Below, piece by piece: positions 7,542 through 16,297 of a stretch of 64,000 nucleotides of DNA. This DNA comes from Cupriavidus sp. WGlv3 (GTDB lineage Bacteria > Pseudomonadota > Gammaproteobacteria > Burkholderiales > Burkholderiaceae). The stretch covers positions 1 through 64,000 of the forward strand of contig NZ_JALHRX010000004.1 of NCBI RefSeq assembly GCF_023952475.1. Reading direction: 5' to 3'. The position numbers were made by a program, and so were the translations under genes. Position 1 is the stretch's first letter, and each line of letters starts with the position of its first letter. The notes beneath the pieces are model-generated. The model was not told the DNA's origin and did no database searches. It worked only from the letters and a program-made list of their open reading frames with translations.

Positions 7542-9833
7542 CTATGCCACCTTGCGCACCGGCAGGCTGCGCACGCGCTTGCCGGTGGCGGCGAAAATCG
7601 CATTGCACAGCGCGGGCGCGACCGGCGGCACCGGCGGCTCGCCCACGCCGCCCGGTGGCAGGTCGTGGTTGTCGTTGACCAGGTGGGTGCGGATCACGCG
7701 CGGTGACGCATGATGGCGCAGCACTTCGTAGTCGTGGAAGTTGCTCTGCATCACGCGGCCCTTGTCGAAGGTGATCTCGCTGGCCAGCGCCAGGCTCAGG
7801 CCCATGATGGCGCCACCTTCCATCTGCGCGCGGATGCGGTCGGGATGGATCTGCGGGCCGCAGTCCATCGCCATGTCGACTGACACCACGCGCACCTCGC
7901 CCTTCGCGTCGACCGCCACCTCGACCACGGTGGCGGTGTAGCTCATGAAGCTGTAGCAAAAAGCCATGCCCAGCCCGTGGCCCCTGGGCAGCTTGCGGCC
8001 CCAGCCCGCGCCGCGGGTGGCGGCCTCGATCACGCCGCGCAGGCGCCCCGTGTCATACGGATAGCGTTCGGGCGATTCGGTGTAGTTCCAGGTATCGGCC
8101 AGCGTGCCGGGGTCGATCTTGCGCGCGGGCCCGATCAGGTCGAGCGCAAACTGCCGGTGGTCCTTGCCGGCGCGGTGCGCCAGCTCGGCGATAAAGCACT
8201 GCGCCGCGAACGCATGCGGAATATTGGCCACCGAGCGGAACCAGCCGATGCGCGCATGCGCCGGCACTTCGGCGGTTTCCACGCGCACGTTGTCGATGCG
8301 GTAGGGCATGTTGATCGCCGACATGGCCGACTCGAACATCTGCTGGCCTTTCGCGCCCTCGGTGAAGAGCGAGGCGATGGTCGGCGCGGCGCTGCGGTGC
8401 AGCCAGGACTTTACCTGGCCCTGCCTGTCGATGACGGCCTCCAGCCGCTCGGCCGAGACGGTGTGCAGGTAGTCGTGGTGGATGTCGTCGTCGCGGGTCC
8501 ATACCAGCTTGACCGGCGTGCCCTCGGGCATCGCCTGCGCGACGATGGCGGCCTCGTCGACAAAGTCGGGCTTGGACTTGCGGCCAAAGCCGCCGCCCAG
8601 CAGCAGCACGTTGACCCTGACATTGCCGGGCTTGAGCTCGAGGCGCTTGGCCACGGCAGTCTGTGCGGCAACCGGGTTCTGGATCGAGGTCCAGACCTCG
8701 GCGCTGCCGCCGCGAATGCGCACGGTGGCCACGGGCGGTTCCATCGACGCATGGGCCAGGTGCGGCACGTAGTAGTCGGCGGCAAGGCGCTCGGCGGGCG
8801 GCGCCTTGTTCCAAACCTGCTGCGCATCGCCCTGGTTGCGCATCGCCTTGCCCGGCGCGCGCGAAGCCGCCTCGAGCGTGCGGCGATACACGGTGGAGTC
8901 ATAGCTGCCGTTGGGGCCGTCGTCCCATTCGATCTCCAGCGCGGCGCGGCCCTGCATGGCCGACCAGGTGTTGCGCGCGACCACCGCCACGCCGCCCAGC
9001 GGCTGGAACGCCGGCGCGCCCTGGAAGGCCGGAATCTCCACCACCTTCAATACGCCTGGCAACGCCAGCGCCTTGCGGCTGTCCAGCCGGCGCAGCTTGC
9101 CGCCCACCACGGGCGGGCGTGCCACCACCGCGTACACCATGCCGGGCAGGCGCAGGTCCATGCCATAGACGGCGCGGCCCGAGCCGATGGCTTCCTGGTC
9201 GACCGGCCGTACCGCGTTCTTGCCGATATAGCGGAATTCGGTGCGGGGCTTGAGCCGGAGCGCATCGCCCTTCGGCACCGGCTGGCGCGCTGCGTCGGCC
9301 GCCAGCTCGCCAAAGCCCAGGCGGCGTCCGCTGGGCTGGTGCACGACTTCATGCTGCACGGCGCGGACCTCGGACACCGGCACCGACCAGCGCGCCGCCG
9401 CAGCGGCCTCCAGCATCTGGCGCGCCGCGGCACCGACACGCCGCATCGGCATCAGGAAATGCCGCACGCTGCGCGAGCCGTCGACGTTCTGGTTGCCGTA
9501 GCGGGTCTCGTCGGCCTCGGCCTGGACCACCTTGACGCGATCCCAGCGCGCCTCCATCTCGTCGGCCACCACCATCGGCAGGCTGGTGCGCACGCCGGTG
9601 CCCATCTCGGCGCGATGGGCCACGATCGTGACGGTACCGTCGGCGGCGATCGAGACGAACGCCAGCGGATTGTCGACGGTGCTGCCGGGCATGGAGTCGG
9701 CGCCGAACTTCTTTGGCGCTGGATCCGCGGCGCGGGCGACGGTGACCAGGCCACCGGTGGTCACGGCCAGCGTCATCAGGCCGAGGCTGCCGCGCAGGAA
9801 TCCGCGGCGGGACAGTCGGGCGATGTTGTCCAT
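7542..9833 (-). CDS. Molybdopterin-binding large subunit, xanthine dehydrogenase/IorB family
   Basis: A 763-residue molybdenum hydroxylase large subunit of the isoquinoline 1-oxidoreductase beta (IorB) type. It begins with a twin-arginine signal (LSRRGFLRGSLGLMTLAV), so it is folded in the cytoplasm and exported. Molybdenum-cofactor motifs are visible (LLLGGGFGRKSK, GHGLGMAFCYSF), and the catalytic Glu sits in GVGEPPVPP near the C-terminus. It forms a complex with the 2Fe-2S subunit encoded immediately upstream; stop and start are adjacent. Such two-subunit enzymes lack FAD and pass electrons to a cytochrome; no cytochrome gene is next to it here. Substrates of the family include N-heterocycles and aldehydes; which applies is open. 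Confidence 0.88.
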   Translation of the reverse strand: MDNIARLSRRGFLRGSLGLMTLAVTTGGLVTVARAADPAPKKFGADSMPGSTVDNPLAFVSIAADGTVTIVAHRAEMGTGVRTSLPMVVADEMEARWDRVKVVQAEADETRYGNQNVDGSRSVRHFLMPMRRVGAAARQMLEAAAAARWSVPVSEVRAVQHEVVHQPSGRRLGFGELAADAARQPVPKGDALRLKPRTEFRYIGKNAVRPVDQEAIGSGRAVYGMDLRLPGMVYAVVARPPVVGGKLRRLDSRKALALPGVLKVVEIPAFQGAPAFQPLGGVAVVARNTWSAMQGRAALEIEWDDGPNGSYDSTVYRRTLEAASRAPGKAMRNQGDAQQVWNKAPPAERLAADYYVPHLAHASMEPPVATVRIRGGSAEVWTSIQNPVAAQTAVAKRLELKPGNVRVNVLLLGGGFGRKSKPDFVDEAAIVAQAMPEGTPVKLVWTRDDDIHHDYLHTVSAERLEAVIDRQGQVKSWLHRSAAPTIASLFTEGAKGQQMFESAMSAINMPYRIDNVRVETAEVPAHARIGWFRSVANIPHAFAAQCFIAELAHRAGKDHRQFALDLIGPARKIDPGTLADTWNYTESPERYPYDTGRLRGVIEAATRGAGWGRKLPRGHGLGMAFCYSFMSYTATVVEVAVDAKGEVRVVSVDMAMDCGPQIHPDRIRAQMEGGAIMGLSLALASEITFDKGRVMQSNFHDYEVLRHHASPRVIRTHLVNDNHDLPPGGVGEPPVPPVAPALCNAIFAATGKRVRSLPVRKVA

Positions 9834-10304
9834 TTACTTGCCCCCCTGTGCCAGGCGGCTGGCCGCCTGCCGGATCGCGGCGCGAATGCGCGGATAGGTG
9901 CCGCAGCGGCAGATATTGCCGCTCATGGCCTCGTCGATCTGCCGGTCGGTCGGCGCCGGGGTGGTCTTGAGCAGGCTCACCGCGGTCATGATCTGCCCGG
10001 CCTGGCAGTAGCCGCATTGGGCTACGTTATGCTGGATCCACGCCTGCTGCACCGCCTGGCCCACGCGGTCGCCTTCCATGCCTTCGATGGTCGCGACGGC
10101 TCGTCCCGCCACGGCGGAGACCGGCGTCACGCAGGCCCGGATCGCGGTGCCGTCCACATGCACGGTGCAGGCGCCGCACAGCGCCATGCCGCAGCCGAAC
10201 TTGGTGCCGGTCATGCCAAGCTCATCGCGCAATGCCCACAGCAGCGGCATCTCGTCGGGTACGTCGACGTCCCGGGGCTGGCCATTGACCTGGAATCTTG
10301 TCAT
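9834..10304 (-). CDS. (2Fe-2S)-binding small subunit of molybdenum hydroxylase, IorA family
   Basis: A 156-residue electron-transfer subunit with two iron-sulfur domains. The N-terminal plant-ferredoxin-type motif is [15 protein letters not shown] plus a distal Cys; the C-terminal helical domain has QCGYCQAGQ and NICRCGTY. It takes electrons from the molybdenum subunit that follows directly. ATG 10304 has a clear AGGAG seven bases upstream; the in-frame longer start lacks one. Together the two genes make an operon with no separate FAD subunit or XdhC-type maturation gene in view. Confidence 0.9.
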   Translation of the reverse strand: MTRFQVNGQPRDVDVPDEMPLLWALRDELGMTGTKFGCGMALCGACTVHVDGTAIRACVTPVSAVAGRAVATIEGMEGDRVGQAVQQAWIQHNVAQCGYCQAGQIMTAVSLLKTTPAPTDRQIDEAMSGNICRCGTYPRIRAAIRQAASRLAQGGK

Positions 10305-10480
10305 GGGGGAACTCCTTGTGAAGACCATGGCGTCATGCCAATAAGCCTGGATTCTCGGCTTGTTGATAAAGCCATCATTGTCGTCAAGTTTGACGTGCCG
10401 AACTGATTAGCGCAGCTTATAAGCTCATTAAGCTTGCGTGAATCGTCAACGATGATTGCGTGTCCCCGCGCGCAGGCGCT

Positions 10481-12130
10481 TCAGCCCTCGCCGCGCTGAT
10501 GTGTGGCCGGCGTGGCGGGGGGCGCATGCCATTGCTCGGTCGGCACCATCACCGGTTCCTTCGGCTGCAGCACGAAATGCGGCGACATGATCTGCACGTT
10601 GTGGCGATTGAACTCGTCCTGGATCGCGGCATGCAGCGTGGACAGGGCGAAGAAGCGGCGGCGCGGGTCTTCGATGGCGAAGAACAGCTCGTACTCGACG
10701 TAGAAGTCCGACAGCCCGCGCTGCAGCACGAAGGGTGCCGTTGCCGGGTCCAGCCCGGGCACCTGGCGCGCGGCATTGAGCAGCATCGCATGGACCTGGC
10801 GCCAGGGCGTGTCATAGCCGATCGTCACCGCCGACGACAACAGCGCGGCGCTGCCCTGGTTGATGTCCCCGGAGCGCGAATAGTTGTGCACGGCGCTGCC
10901 GACCACCACCGCGTTCGGCAGCGTGACCTGTTCCTGCCGCAGGTTGACCAGTCTGACGGAAAGCGGACCCAGGTTCTCGACCCATCCCACCGTATCGCCG
11001 ATGCTGACCATGTCGCCCACGCGCAGCGCGCGGGCATACACCAGCACCATGCCGCTCATCAGCTGGTTCACGACATTGGCCGAGCCCAGCGTCAGCATAA
11101 AACCGAGCAGCACGGACACGCCCTTGAACACATCGCTCTGCGATCCCGGAATGTACGGGTAGGCAAAGGTGAAGCCAAGCGCCCACACCAGTACCGCGGC
11201 CAGGCGGCGTGTCGCCGGCACCGTCTCCGGATGCAGGCCCGGCACCGTGAGGTTGCCACGCTCGGTGGCCGTGAACACGCTCGAGACCACGACCTGCACG
11301 CCACGCGTGATGAACAGGATGATGGCGACCACCAGCAGGCCTGGGATGGCGCCGACCACGGCGCCGCCGATGCCTTCCAGCAGCCGCCACAGGTATGCAC
11401 CCATGCGCGCGCCGAGCGGGTGGGTCAGCGGAAACTGCAGCAGCGAGAATTCCAGCCAGACAAAGGCGACCAGCGCGAACAGCGCCACCGCCAGGATGCG
11501 CACGATGCGGTCGGTCAGCTGGTAGAGCGCGGCGGTCCAGTCGAAGCCGTTGGCGGTGCGCGCCTTCAGGTGCCGCTGCAGCGAGGCGTCCACCACGCGC
11601 CCCAGCAAGCGCCGGGTTTTGGTCAACCCCCAGACCAGCAAGACCGCGACCGCCAGCGCGCCGCCCGTGCGCAAGGCGCCGCGAATCAGCGTGGGCCAGT
11701 GCTGTTGCTGGCGGCGCGCAGCGACGGCCTGGCCGACATTGTCGACCGTCTGGCGGACCAGCGTCTCGAGCGAGGCGGCCTTGTCCTCGGGATCGAGGTC
11801 GCCTTCGACCACGGCCAGCAGCAGCCGCTCGCCGATATAGATGGCTTCGCCACGCTGGCCGGCAAGCTCGCCAGGGCTGGTGCGCACGGGCTGGCGCAGG
11901 TCCGACGGGGTCATGGCTTCGAAGCGGTCGCGCGCGCGCCGGGCGCGCACTTCAGGCGTGACACCGGCCAGCGTTGCACGCAGCACCATGATCGGGCGGT
12001 TCATCAGGCGGACTTCGACCGGCGCGACCTCGGCGTCGGCGACGGGATCCGGCGCTGCCCGGGCCGCGGCGATGCCAAGCCACAGCAGGATGGCCAGCAC
12101 GGGAAGCCGCCGCATCAGCAAGAACACCAT
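10481..12130 (-). CDS. MscS-family mechanosensitive channel with long N-terminal extension
   Basis: A 549-residue membrane protein. A signal-like first helix (MRRLPVLAILLWLGIAAARA) is followed by a periplasmic segment of about 120 residues, several membrane helices, and the MscS core: pore helix region VLLGFMLTLGSANVVNQLMSGMVL followed by the beta domain motif RALRVGDMVSIGDTVGWVENLG and LPNAVVVGSAVHNYSR. MscS channels open under membrane tension and release solutes during hypo-osmotic shock. ATG 12130 puts the signal helix near the start; ATG 12190 is an alternative that would add a charged leader. It is a monocistronic gene, divergent from the Bug receptor at 12507. Confidence 0.85.
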   Translation of the reverse strand: MVFLLMRRLPVLAILLWLGIAAARAAPDPVADAEVAPVEVRLMNRPIMVLRATLAGVTPEVRARRARDRFEAMTPSDLRQPVRTSPGELAGQRGEAIYIGERLLLAVVEGDLDPEDKAASLETLVRQTVDNVGQAVAARRQQQHWPTLIRGALRTGGALAVAVLLVWGLTKTRRLLGRVVDASLQRHLKARTANGFDWTAALYQLTDRIVRILAVALFALVAFVWLEFSLLQFPLTHPLGARMGAYLWRLLEGIGGAVVGAIPGLLVVAIILFITRGVQVVVSSVFTATERGNLTVPGLHPETVPATRRLAAVLVWALGFTFAYPYIPGSQSDVFKGVSVLLGFMLTLGSANVVNQLMSGMVLVYARALRVGDMVSIGDTVGWVENLGPLSVRLVNLRQEQVTLPNAVVVGSAVHNYSRSGDINQGSAALLSSAVTIGYDTPWRQVHAMLLNAARQVPGLDPATAPFVLQRGLSDFYVEYELFFAIEDPRRRFFALSTLHAAIQDEFNRHNVQIMSPHFVLQPKEPVMVPTEQWHAPPATPATHQRGEG

Positions 12131-12506
12131 GTCATCCGTCGCTCGCGTGATTTGGGAAACGGCGATGCCACCGCCGCGCGCGTTCCCCATCCATGCGGGC
12201 CGGGGACAGAGTTGGGTGCATGGTTACAGCTTGCGATTTAGAGCGGAAGTGAAACTTTTTGGGCGGCGAGCTTAGAAAAATCGCTGCCTGCCGCTGCGGC
12301 GCGGGCGTCACCTCGGGCCGGCTGGATTCGCGGTGGAGCGCATCGGTGCCACCTCGACGCTTCGGTTCCGGATCGCGGATTTTCATTCAATGAAAATAAG
12401 CTGCAAAAGTTTGACGGCATTTTCGCCGGCTGCCTAACATCGCTCGCACAAGACCTTCATCAGGCGAAACTGCGCTGGCGCTGCGGCGCAGTGCGAGGAG
12501 ACAGCA
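12131..12506. promoter_or_regulatory. Intergenic region between MscS and Bug/AtuA operon
   Basis: A 376-base divergent interval. It is expected to hold promoters for both flanking genes. A T/A-richer patch at about 12385-12420 is the likeliest promoter zone for the Bug receptor. I saw no ORF with a believable start and no clear operator. Confidence 0.35.
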
Positions 12507-13487
12507 ATGCGGACCAAAGGACTGCGCCGGCTGGCGCTGGTGGTTGCGGTGTGTTGCCTGCCATGGGCGCCGGCGGCAGGCGCGGCGGAATATCCGGCGC
12601 GGCCATTGCGGCTGGTGGTGCCGTTCACGCCCGGCGGTACCACCGATATCCTGGCGCGGGTGGTCGGTGCCCGGCTCGGCGAGGTGCTCGGACAGGGTGT
12701 CGTGGTGGAGAACCGTCCCGGGGCGGGCGGCAACCTCGGTGCGGAAGCGGTGGCGCGCGCCGCGCCCGACGGCTATACGCTGCTGATGGGCACGCTTGGC
12801 ACGCAGGTAACCAACGCCTACCTGTATGCGCGCATGCCCTACGACGCCGCCAGGGACTTCGCGCCGGTGACGCTGGTCGCCAACTCGCCCAATGTGCTGC
12901 TGACCAATGCGGCGCAGCCGGTGCGATCGGTGGCGGACGTGATCGCGCTGGCCAGGAAGGAGCCCGGTCGCATCAACTACGCGTCGACCAGCGCTGGCGG
13001 CTCGCCGCACCTGTCAGGCGAACTGCTTGCCAGCATGGCCGGCATCAGGATTCAGCATGTGCCGTACAAGGGCGCGGCGCCCGCGATGACGGACCTGCTG
13101 GCCGGGCAGGTCGAGCTGATGTTCGACAACCTGCCTTCAGCGCTGGCGCAGATCCGGGCGGGCAAGGTCAGGGCCCTCGCCGTGACCAGCCCGCAGCGCT
13201 CGCCCGTGTTGCCTGACGTGCCGACGGTGCAGGAATCCGGCCTGCCGGGCTACGTGGTGAATTCCTGGTTTGGCCTGCTCGCGCCGGCCGGCACGCCACC
13301 GGAGATCGTCGCGCGGCTGCAGAAGGCGGCGGCCGGCGTGCTGGCCGAGCCGGCGGTGCGCCAGCGCATCGAGCAGCTCGGTGCCATGCCGGGCGGCGAC
13401 AACCCGGCTGCCTTCGCGGCCATTATCCGCGCGGACCACGACAAGTGGTCGCGCGTGATCCGCCAGGCCGGTATCCAGCCCCAGTAA
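12507..13487 (+). CDS. Bug-family (TctC) periplasmic solute receptor
   Basis: A 326-residue receptor with signal peptide (LALVVAVCCLPWAPAAGAAE). Typical Bug features follow: YPARPLRLVVPFTPGGTTD, VVVENRPGAGGNLGAEAVARAAPDGYTLL and HVPYKGAAPAMTDLLAGQV. Bug proteins bind small carboxylic or amide compounds in the periplasm and serve TctAB transporters or signalling. GAGGAG (12495-12500) precedes ATG 12507. The AtuA-family gene follows after 23 bases, so the ligand may be the substrate of that enzyme, such as a branched terpenoid or related carboxylic acid (inference). Confidence 0.92.
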   Translation: MRTKGLRRLALVVAVCCLPWAPAAGAAEYPARPLRLVVPFTPGGTTDILARVVGARLGEVLGQGVVVENRPGAGGNLGAEAVARAAPDGYTLLMGTLGTQVTNAYLYARMPYDAARDFAPVTLVANSPNVLLTNAAQPVRSVADVIALARKEPGRINYASTSAGGSPHLSGELLASMAGIRIQHVPYKGAAPAMTDLLAGQVELMFDNLPSALAQIRAGKVRALAVTSPQRSPVLPDVPTVQESGLPGYVVNSWFGLLAPAGTPPEIVARLQKAAAGVLAEPAVRQRIEQLGAMPGGDNPAAFAAIIRADHDKWSRVIRQAGIQPQ

Positions 13488-13510
13488 GGGTGTCCTCCGA
13501 CTTCCTGACA

Positions 13511-14872
13511 ATGCCAATGACCAAGACCACGCTGCGCGTCGGCTCCGGCTCCGGCTGGTGGGGCGACCGCGTCGAACCGGCCGCCCTCAGCGCGCGCCTG
13601 GGCCGGCTCGACTATCTGTGCTTCGAAACCATGGCCGAGGCGACAGTCTCGGCGGCGCAAGTGCGCAAGCGGCGCGATCCCACCTTCGCCGGCTACGACA
13701 CCTACCTGGACGAGCGCATGCGCGCGGTGCTGCCGCATTGCCTGGCCAATGGCACGCGCATCATCAGCAACCAGGGCTGGATCCATCCGCTTGGCGCGGC
13801 CCGCCGCATCGCAGAGATCTGCGAGGAACTGGGGCTGCCGAGGCCCCGCATCGCCGCCATCACCACCACTGACCTCACGCCGACGATCTGCGGCCAGGAC
13901 CTGGCGCTGCTCGAGAGCGGGGCGCCGGTCGCGTCGCTGCGCGGCACGCTGATTTCCGCCGAGCCCTACGAGGGCGCGCTGCCCATCGTCAGGGCGCTGG
14001 AGCAGGGCGCGCAGATCGTCGTGACGGGTCGCGTGGCAGACCCGTCGCTGTTCCTGGCGCCGATGATCCATGCCTTTGGCTGGGACTATGCGCGCGACGT
14101 GGACCTGCTGGCGCGCGGCAGCGCCATCGGCCATCTGCTGGAATGCGGTGCGCAGGCAACGGGCGGGTACTTCGGCGATCCCGGCTACAAGGATGTGCCC
14201 GAGCCCTGGAACCTGGCGTTTCCCATCGCCGAGGTCGATGCGCGCGGCAATGCGGTGATCGGCAAGGTGGCCGGCACCGGTGGCCGCATCGACCTGCAGA
14301 CCATCAAGGAGCAGATGTTCTACGAGGTGCATGACCCGGCCCGCTATATCACGCCGGACGTGGTGGTGGATTTCACCACCGCCGTGCTCGAGCAGGTCGG
14401 GCCGGACCAGGTGCGCATCGGCGGCGTACGCGGCGCGCCGCGCACCGGCACGCTGAAGGTGTCGCTGGGCTGCACCGAGGGCTTTATCGGCGAGGACATG
14501 TTCTTCTATGCCGGGCCCGGCTGCCTGGCCAAGGCCGAGCTGGCGCGCGTCATCCTGGAGCAGCGCTTTGCGCTGGCGAACCTGCAGGCGGAAGAACTGC
14601 GCATCGACTTCCTCGGCGTCAACGCCATCCATGGCGCGGCGTCGCCGATGCCACCGTGCGAGCCGAACGAGATTGCCGTGCGCGTGGCCGCGCGCACCCG
14701 CACGCGCGAAGAGGCCGCCAAGGTCGGCCGCGAGATCGACAGCATGGCGGTCTGCGGACTGGCGTCGACCGGCAAGCGCGTGCCGCACCAGGACCGCACG
14801 CGCGAGATCATCGGCGTGTGGTCGGCCCTGGTGCCGCGCGCGCAGGTCGAGTCCCGCATCCACTTTCTCTGA
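13511..14872 (+). CDS. AtuA-family (DUF1446) acyclic terpene utilisation protein
   Basis: A 453-residue cytoplasmic protein with the DUF1446/AtuA signature: RVGSGSGWWGDR at the N-terminus, YLCFETMAEATVS, VTGRVADPSLFLAP, ECGAQATGGYFG and GCTEGFIGEDMFFYAGPG. AtuA of Pseudomonas belongs to the citronellol/geraniol degradation cluster, but its exact reaction is not settled. Here the C-terminal ferredoxin-fold domain that is fused in many homologues is encoded as a separate small gene directly downstream. MPMTK gives two possible starts (13511 and 13517) with no strong ribosome site. It is linked to a Bug receptor rather than to a full atu cluster, so a different substrate is quite possible. Confidence 0.85.
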   Translation: MPMTKTTLRVGSGSGWWGDRVEPAALSARLGRLDYLCFETMAEATVSAAQVRKRRDPTFAGYDTYLDERMRAVLPHCLANGTRIISNQGWIHPLGAARRIAEICEELGLPRPRIAAITTTDLTPTICGQDLALLESGAPVASLRGTLISAEPYEGALPIVRALEQGAQIVVTGRVADPSLFLAPMIHAFGWDYARDVDLLARGSAIGHLLECGAQATGGYFGDPGYKDVPEPWNLAFPIAEVDARGNAVIGKVAGTGGRIDLQTIKEQMFYEVHDPARYITPDVVVDFTTAVLEQVGPDQVRIGGVRGAPRTGTLKVSLGCTEGFIGEDMFFYAGPGCLAKAELARVILEQRFALANLQAEELRIDFLGVNAIHGAASPMPPCEPNEIAVRVAARTRTREEAAKVGREIDSMAVCGLASTGKRVPHQDRTREIIGVWSALVPRAQVESRIHFL

Positions 14873-14881
14873 GGGCCAGCC

Positions 14882-15232
14882 ATGATCGTTTGCTTGCGGC
14901 GCGTCGCGCATACCCGGTCGGGCGACAAGGGCAACACCTCGAATACGGCCGTGATCGCCTATGACCCGGCGTTCTATCCCTACCTGAAAGCGCAGCTCAC
15001 CGCGTCGGCGTTCAAGGCACTGTTCGGCGGCGTGATTACGGGAGAGGTGGAGCGCTATGCCGTCGACGGCCTGCAGGTGCTGAACTTTGTCGCGCACGGC
15101 GCGCTGGGCGGCGGCGTATCGCGCAGCCTGGCGCTCGACAATTACGGCAAGGCGCTGGCCAGCGCGGTGCTGCGCTTCGAACTGGACCTTCCCGATGCGC
15201 TCGCCGGCCTGCTGCGCGGGCCGGCGGCCTGA
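14882..15232 (+). CDS. AtuA-like ferredoxin-fold domain protein
   Basis: A 116-residue protein beginning with CLRRVAHTRSGDKGNTSN, the segment normally found at the C-terminal domain of one-piece AtuA proteins. It follows the AtuA-family gene after nine bases, with GAGG overlapping that stop, so both are co-translated and very likely form one complex. No catalytic residues can be assigned. Confidence 0.8.
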   Translation: MIVCLRRVAHTRSGDKGNTSNTAVIAYDPAFYPYLKAQLTASAFKALFGGVITGEVERYAVDGLQVLNFVAHGALGGGVSRSLALDNYGKALASAVLRFELDLPDALAGLLRGPAA

Positions 15233-15236
15233 AGCG

Positions 15237-16007
15237 CTAGCGCGGTCCGGCGCGCCGGGTCCAGGCGCTGCTGATGCGGCGCGCTTCATCCTTCAGGCGC
15301 CTGGCAAGACGGGCTTCGCGCGCGCGCAGCCGCTCGCTCAGCGCGGCAATGCTGAGCGCGCCGAGCGGCTGGCCTTCGTAGTCGAGAATCGGCACCGCGA
15401 TGCCACCCATGTGCTCGACCACCCAGTCGAGGAACATCACATGGCCGCGCTCGCGCGCGGCTTCCGCCTCCCTGGCGATCAGTTCCGGCGTCAGCCGCGG
15501 ATAGGCCGCGAGCCGGCGCGAGGTCTGCTGCAACCGCCTGGCCCGCTCTGTCGGCGGCAACCAGGCCAGGACCGCCATGCTGCCCGCGCCCACGCCCAGC
15601 GGCCGGCGCGTACCGACCTCGACATAGTTGGCGCGGATCGCGAAGGTGCCGAGCTCGATCTGCGTGCAGACCGATTCGCCGCGGCTGGCTTCCGTCAGCA
15701 CGGCGGTGTCCTCGAATTCCTCCACCAGCCGTTCCAGGCTATGCCGGGCCAGCGCGCGCAGGTCAACGCGGCGCTGGGCCACGTCGGCAAGCTGGAAGAC
15801 TTCGGCGCCGATGCCGAAGCGCCGCTGGGCATCGCGCGTGGCGAACCCTTCCGCGACCAGCATTTCCAGCAGGCGCGATGTCGTTGCCGGGTCGAGTCCG
15901 GTGGCGCGCGCGACATCGGAAAGGCGCCGCACCTGTGGATCGGAAAGCGCGCGCAGGATGGAGAGCGCGCGTTGCACCGGGGACGAGCGGGGAATGCGGT
16001 CGGGCAT
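15237..16007 (-). CDS. IclR-family transcriptional regulator
   Basis: A 256-residue IclR regulator: winged helix at residues 8-70 (VQRALSILRALSDPQVRRLSDVARATGL..TTSRLLEMLVAEGF) and a GAF-like effector domain (AGSMAVLAWLPP, GGIAVPILDYEG). The stop lies four bases from the end of the convergent AtuA-like gene, so it presumably controls the Bug-AtuA operon, although it could also act on the divergent patatin gene at 16298. Confidence 0.88.
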   Translation of the reverse strand: MPDRIPRSSPVQRALSILRALSDPQVRRLSDVARATGLDPATTSRLLEMLVAEGFATRDAQRRFGIGAEVFQLADVAQRRVDLRALARHSLERLVEEFEDTAVLTEASRGESVCTQIELGTFAIRANYVEVGTRRPLGVGAGSMAVLAWLPPTERARRLQQTSRRLAAYPRLTPELIAREAEAARERGHVMFLDWVVEHMGGIAVPILDYEGQPLGALSIAALSERLRAREARLARRLKDEARRISSAWTRRAGPR

Positions 16008-16297
16008 GGGGGGCTAGGCTGGCCGGGACCTGCCCATCATCGCATGGATGGTCTCGCATGCCAGGCCTGGCGTTCGCGGCGCGACGCGGCCGGAGCGGAC
16101 CCGATGGCGCATGACAGTGCCGTCGTGCAAATCAGAATGAAATGCCATCTAAATGCCTGCATGATGGGGCTACATCGCCCACGGCGTTTCTGTAAAAACA
16201 CGCTGCCGTCGCCTAGTATGGATGCTGCATTGCCACGCGACCTCACAAAGGTTTGCGGCCGTGCGGCGACAGTTCATACGGCAGCGGGGGGGAATCC

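Noticed and set aside
7977..10406. 809-codon open frame on the plus strand opposite the molybdenum hydroxylase genes
   Set aside because: It is antisense to two clearly conserved enzymes, has His/Arg/Gly-rich composition typical of GC-rich antisense frames and no domain.
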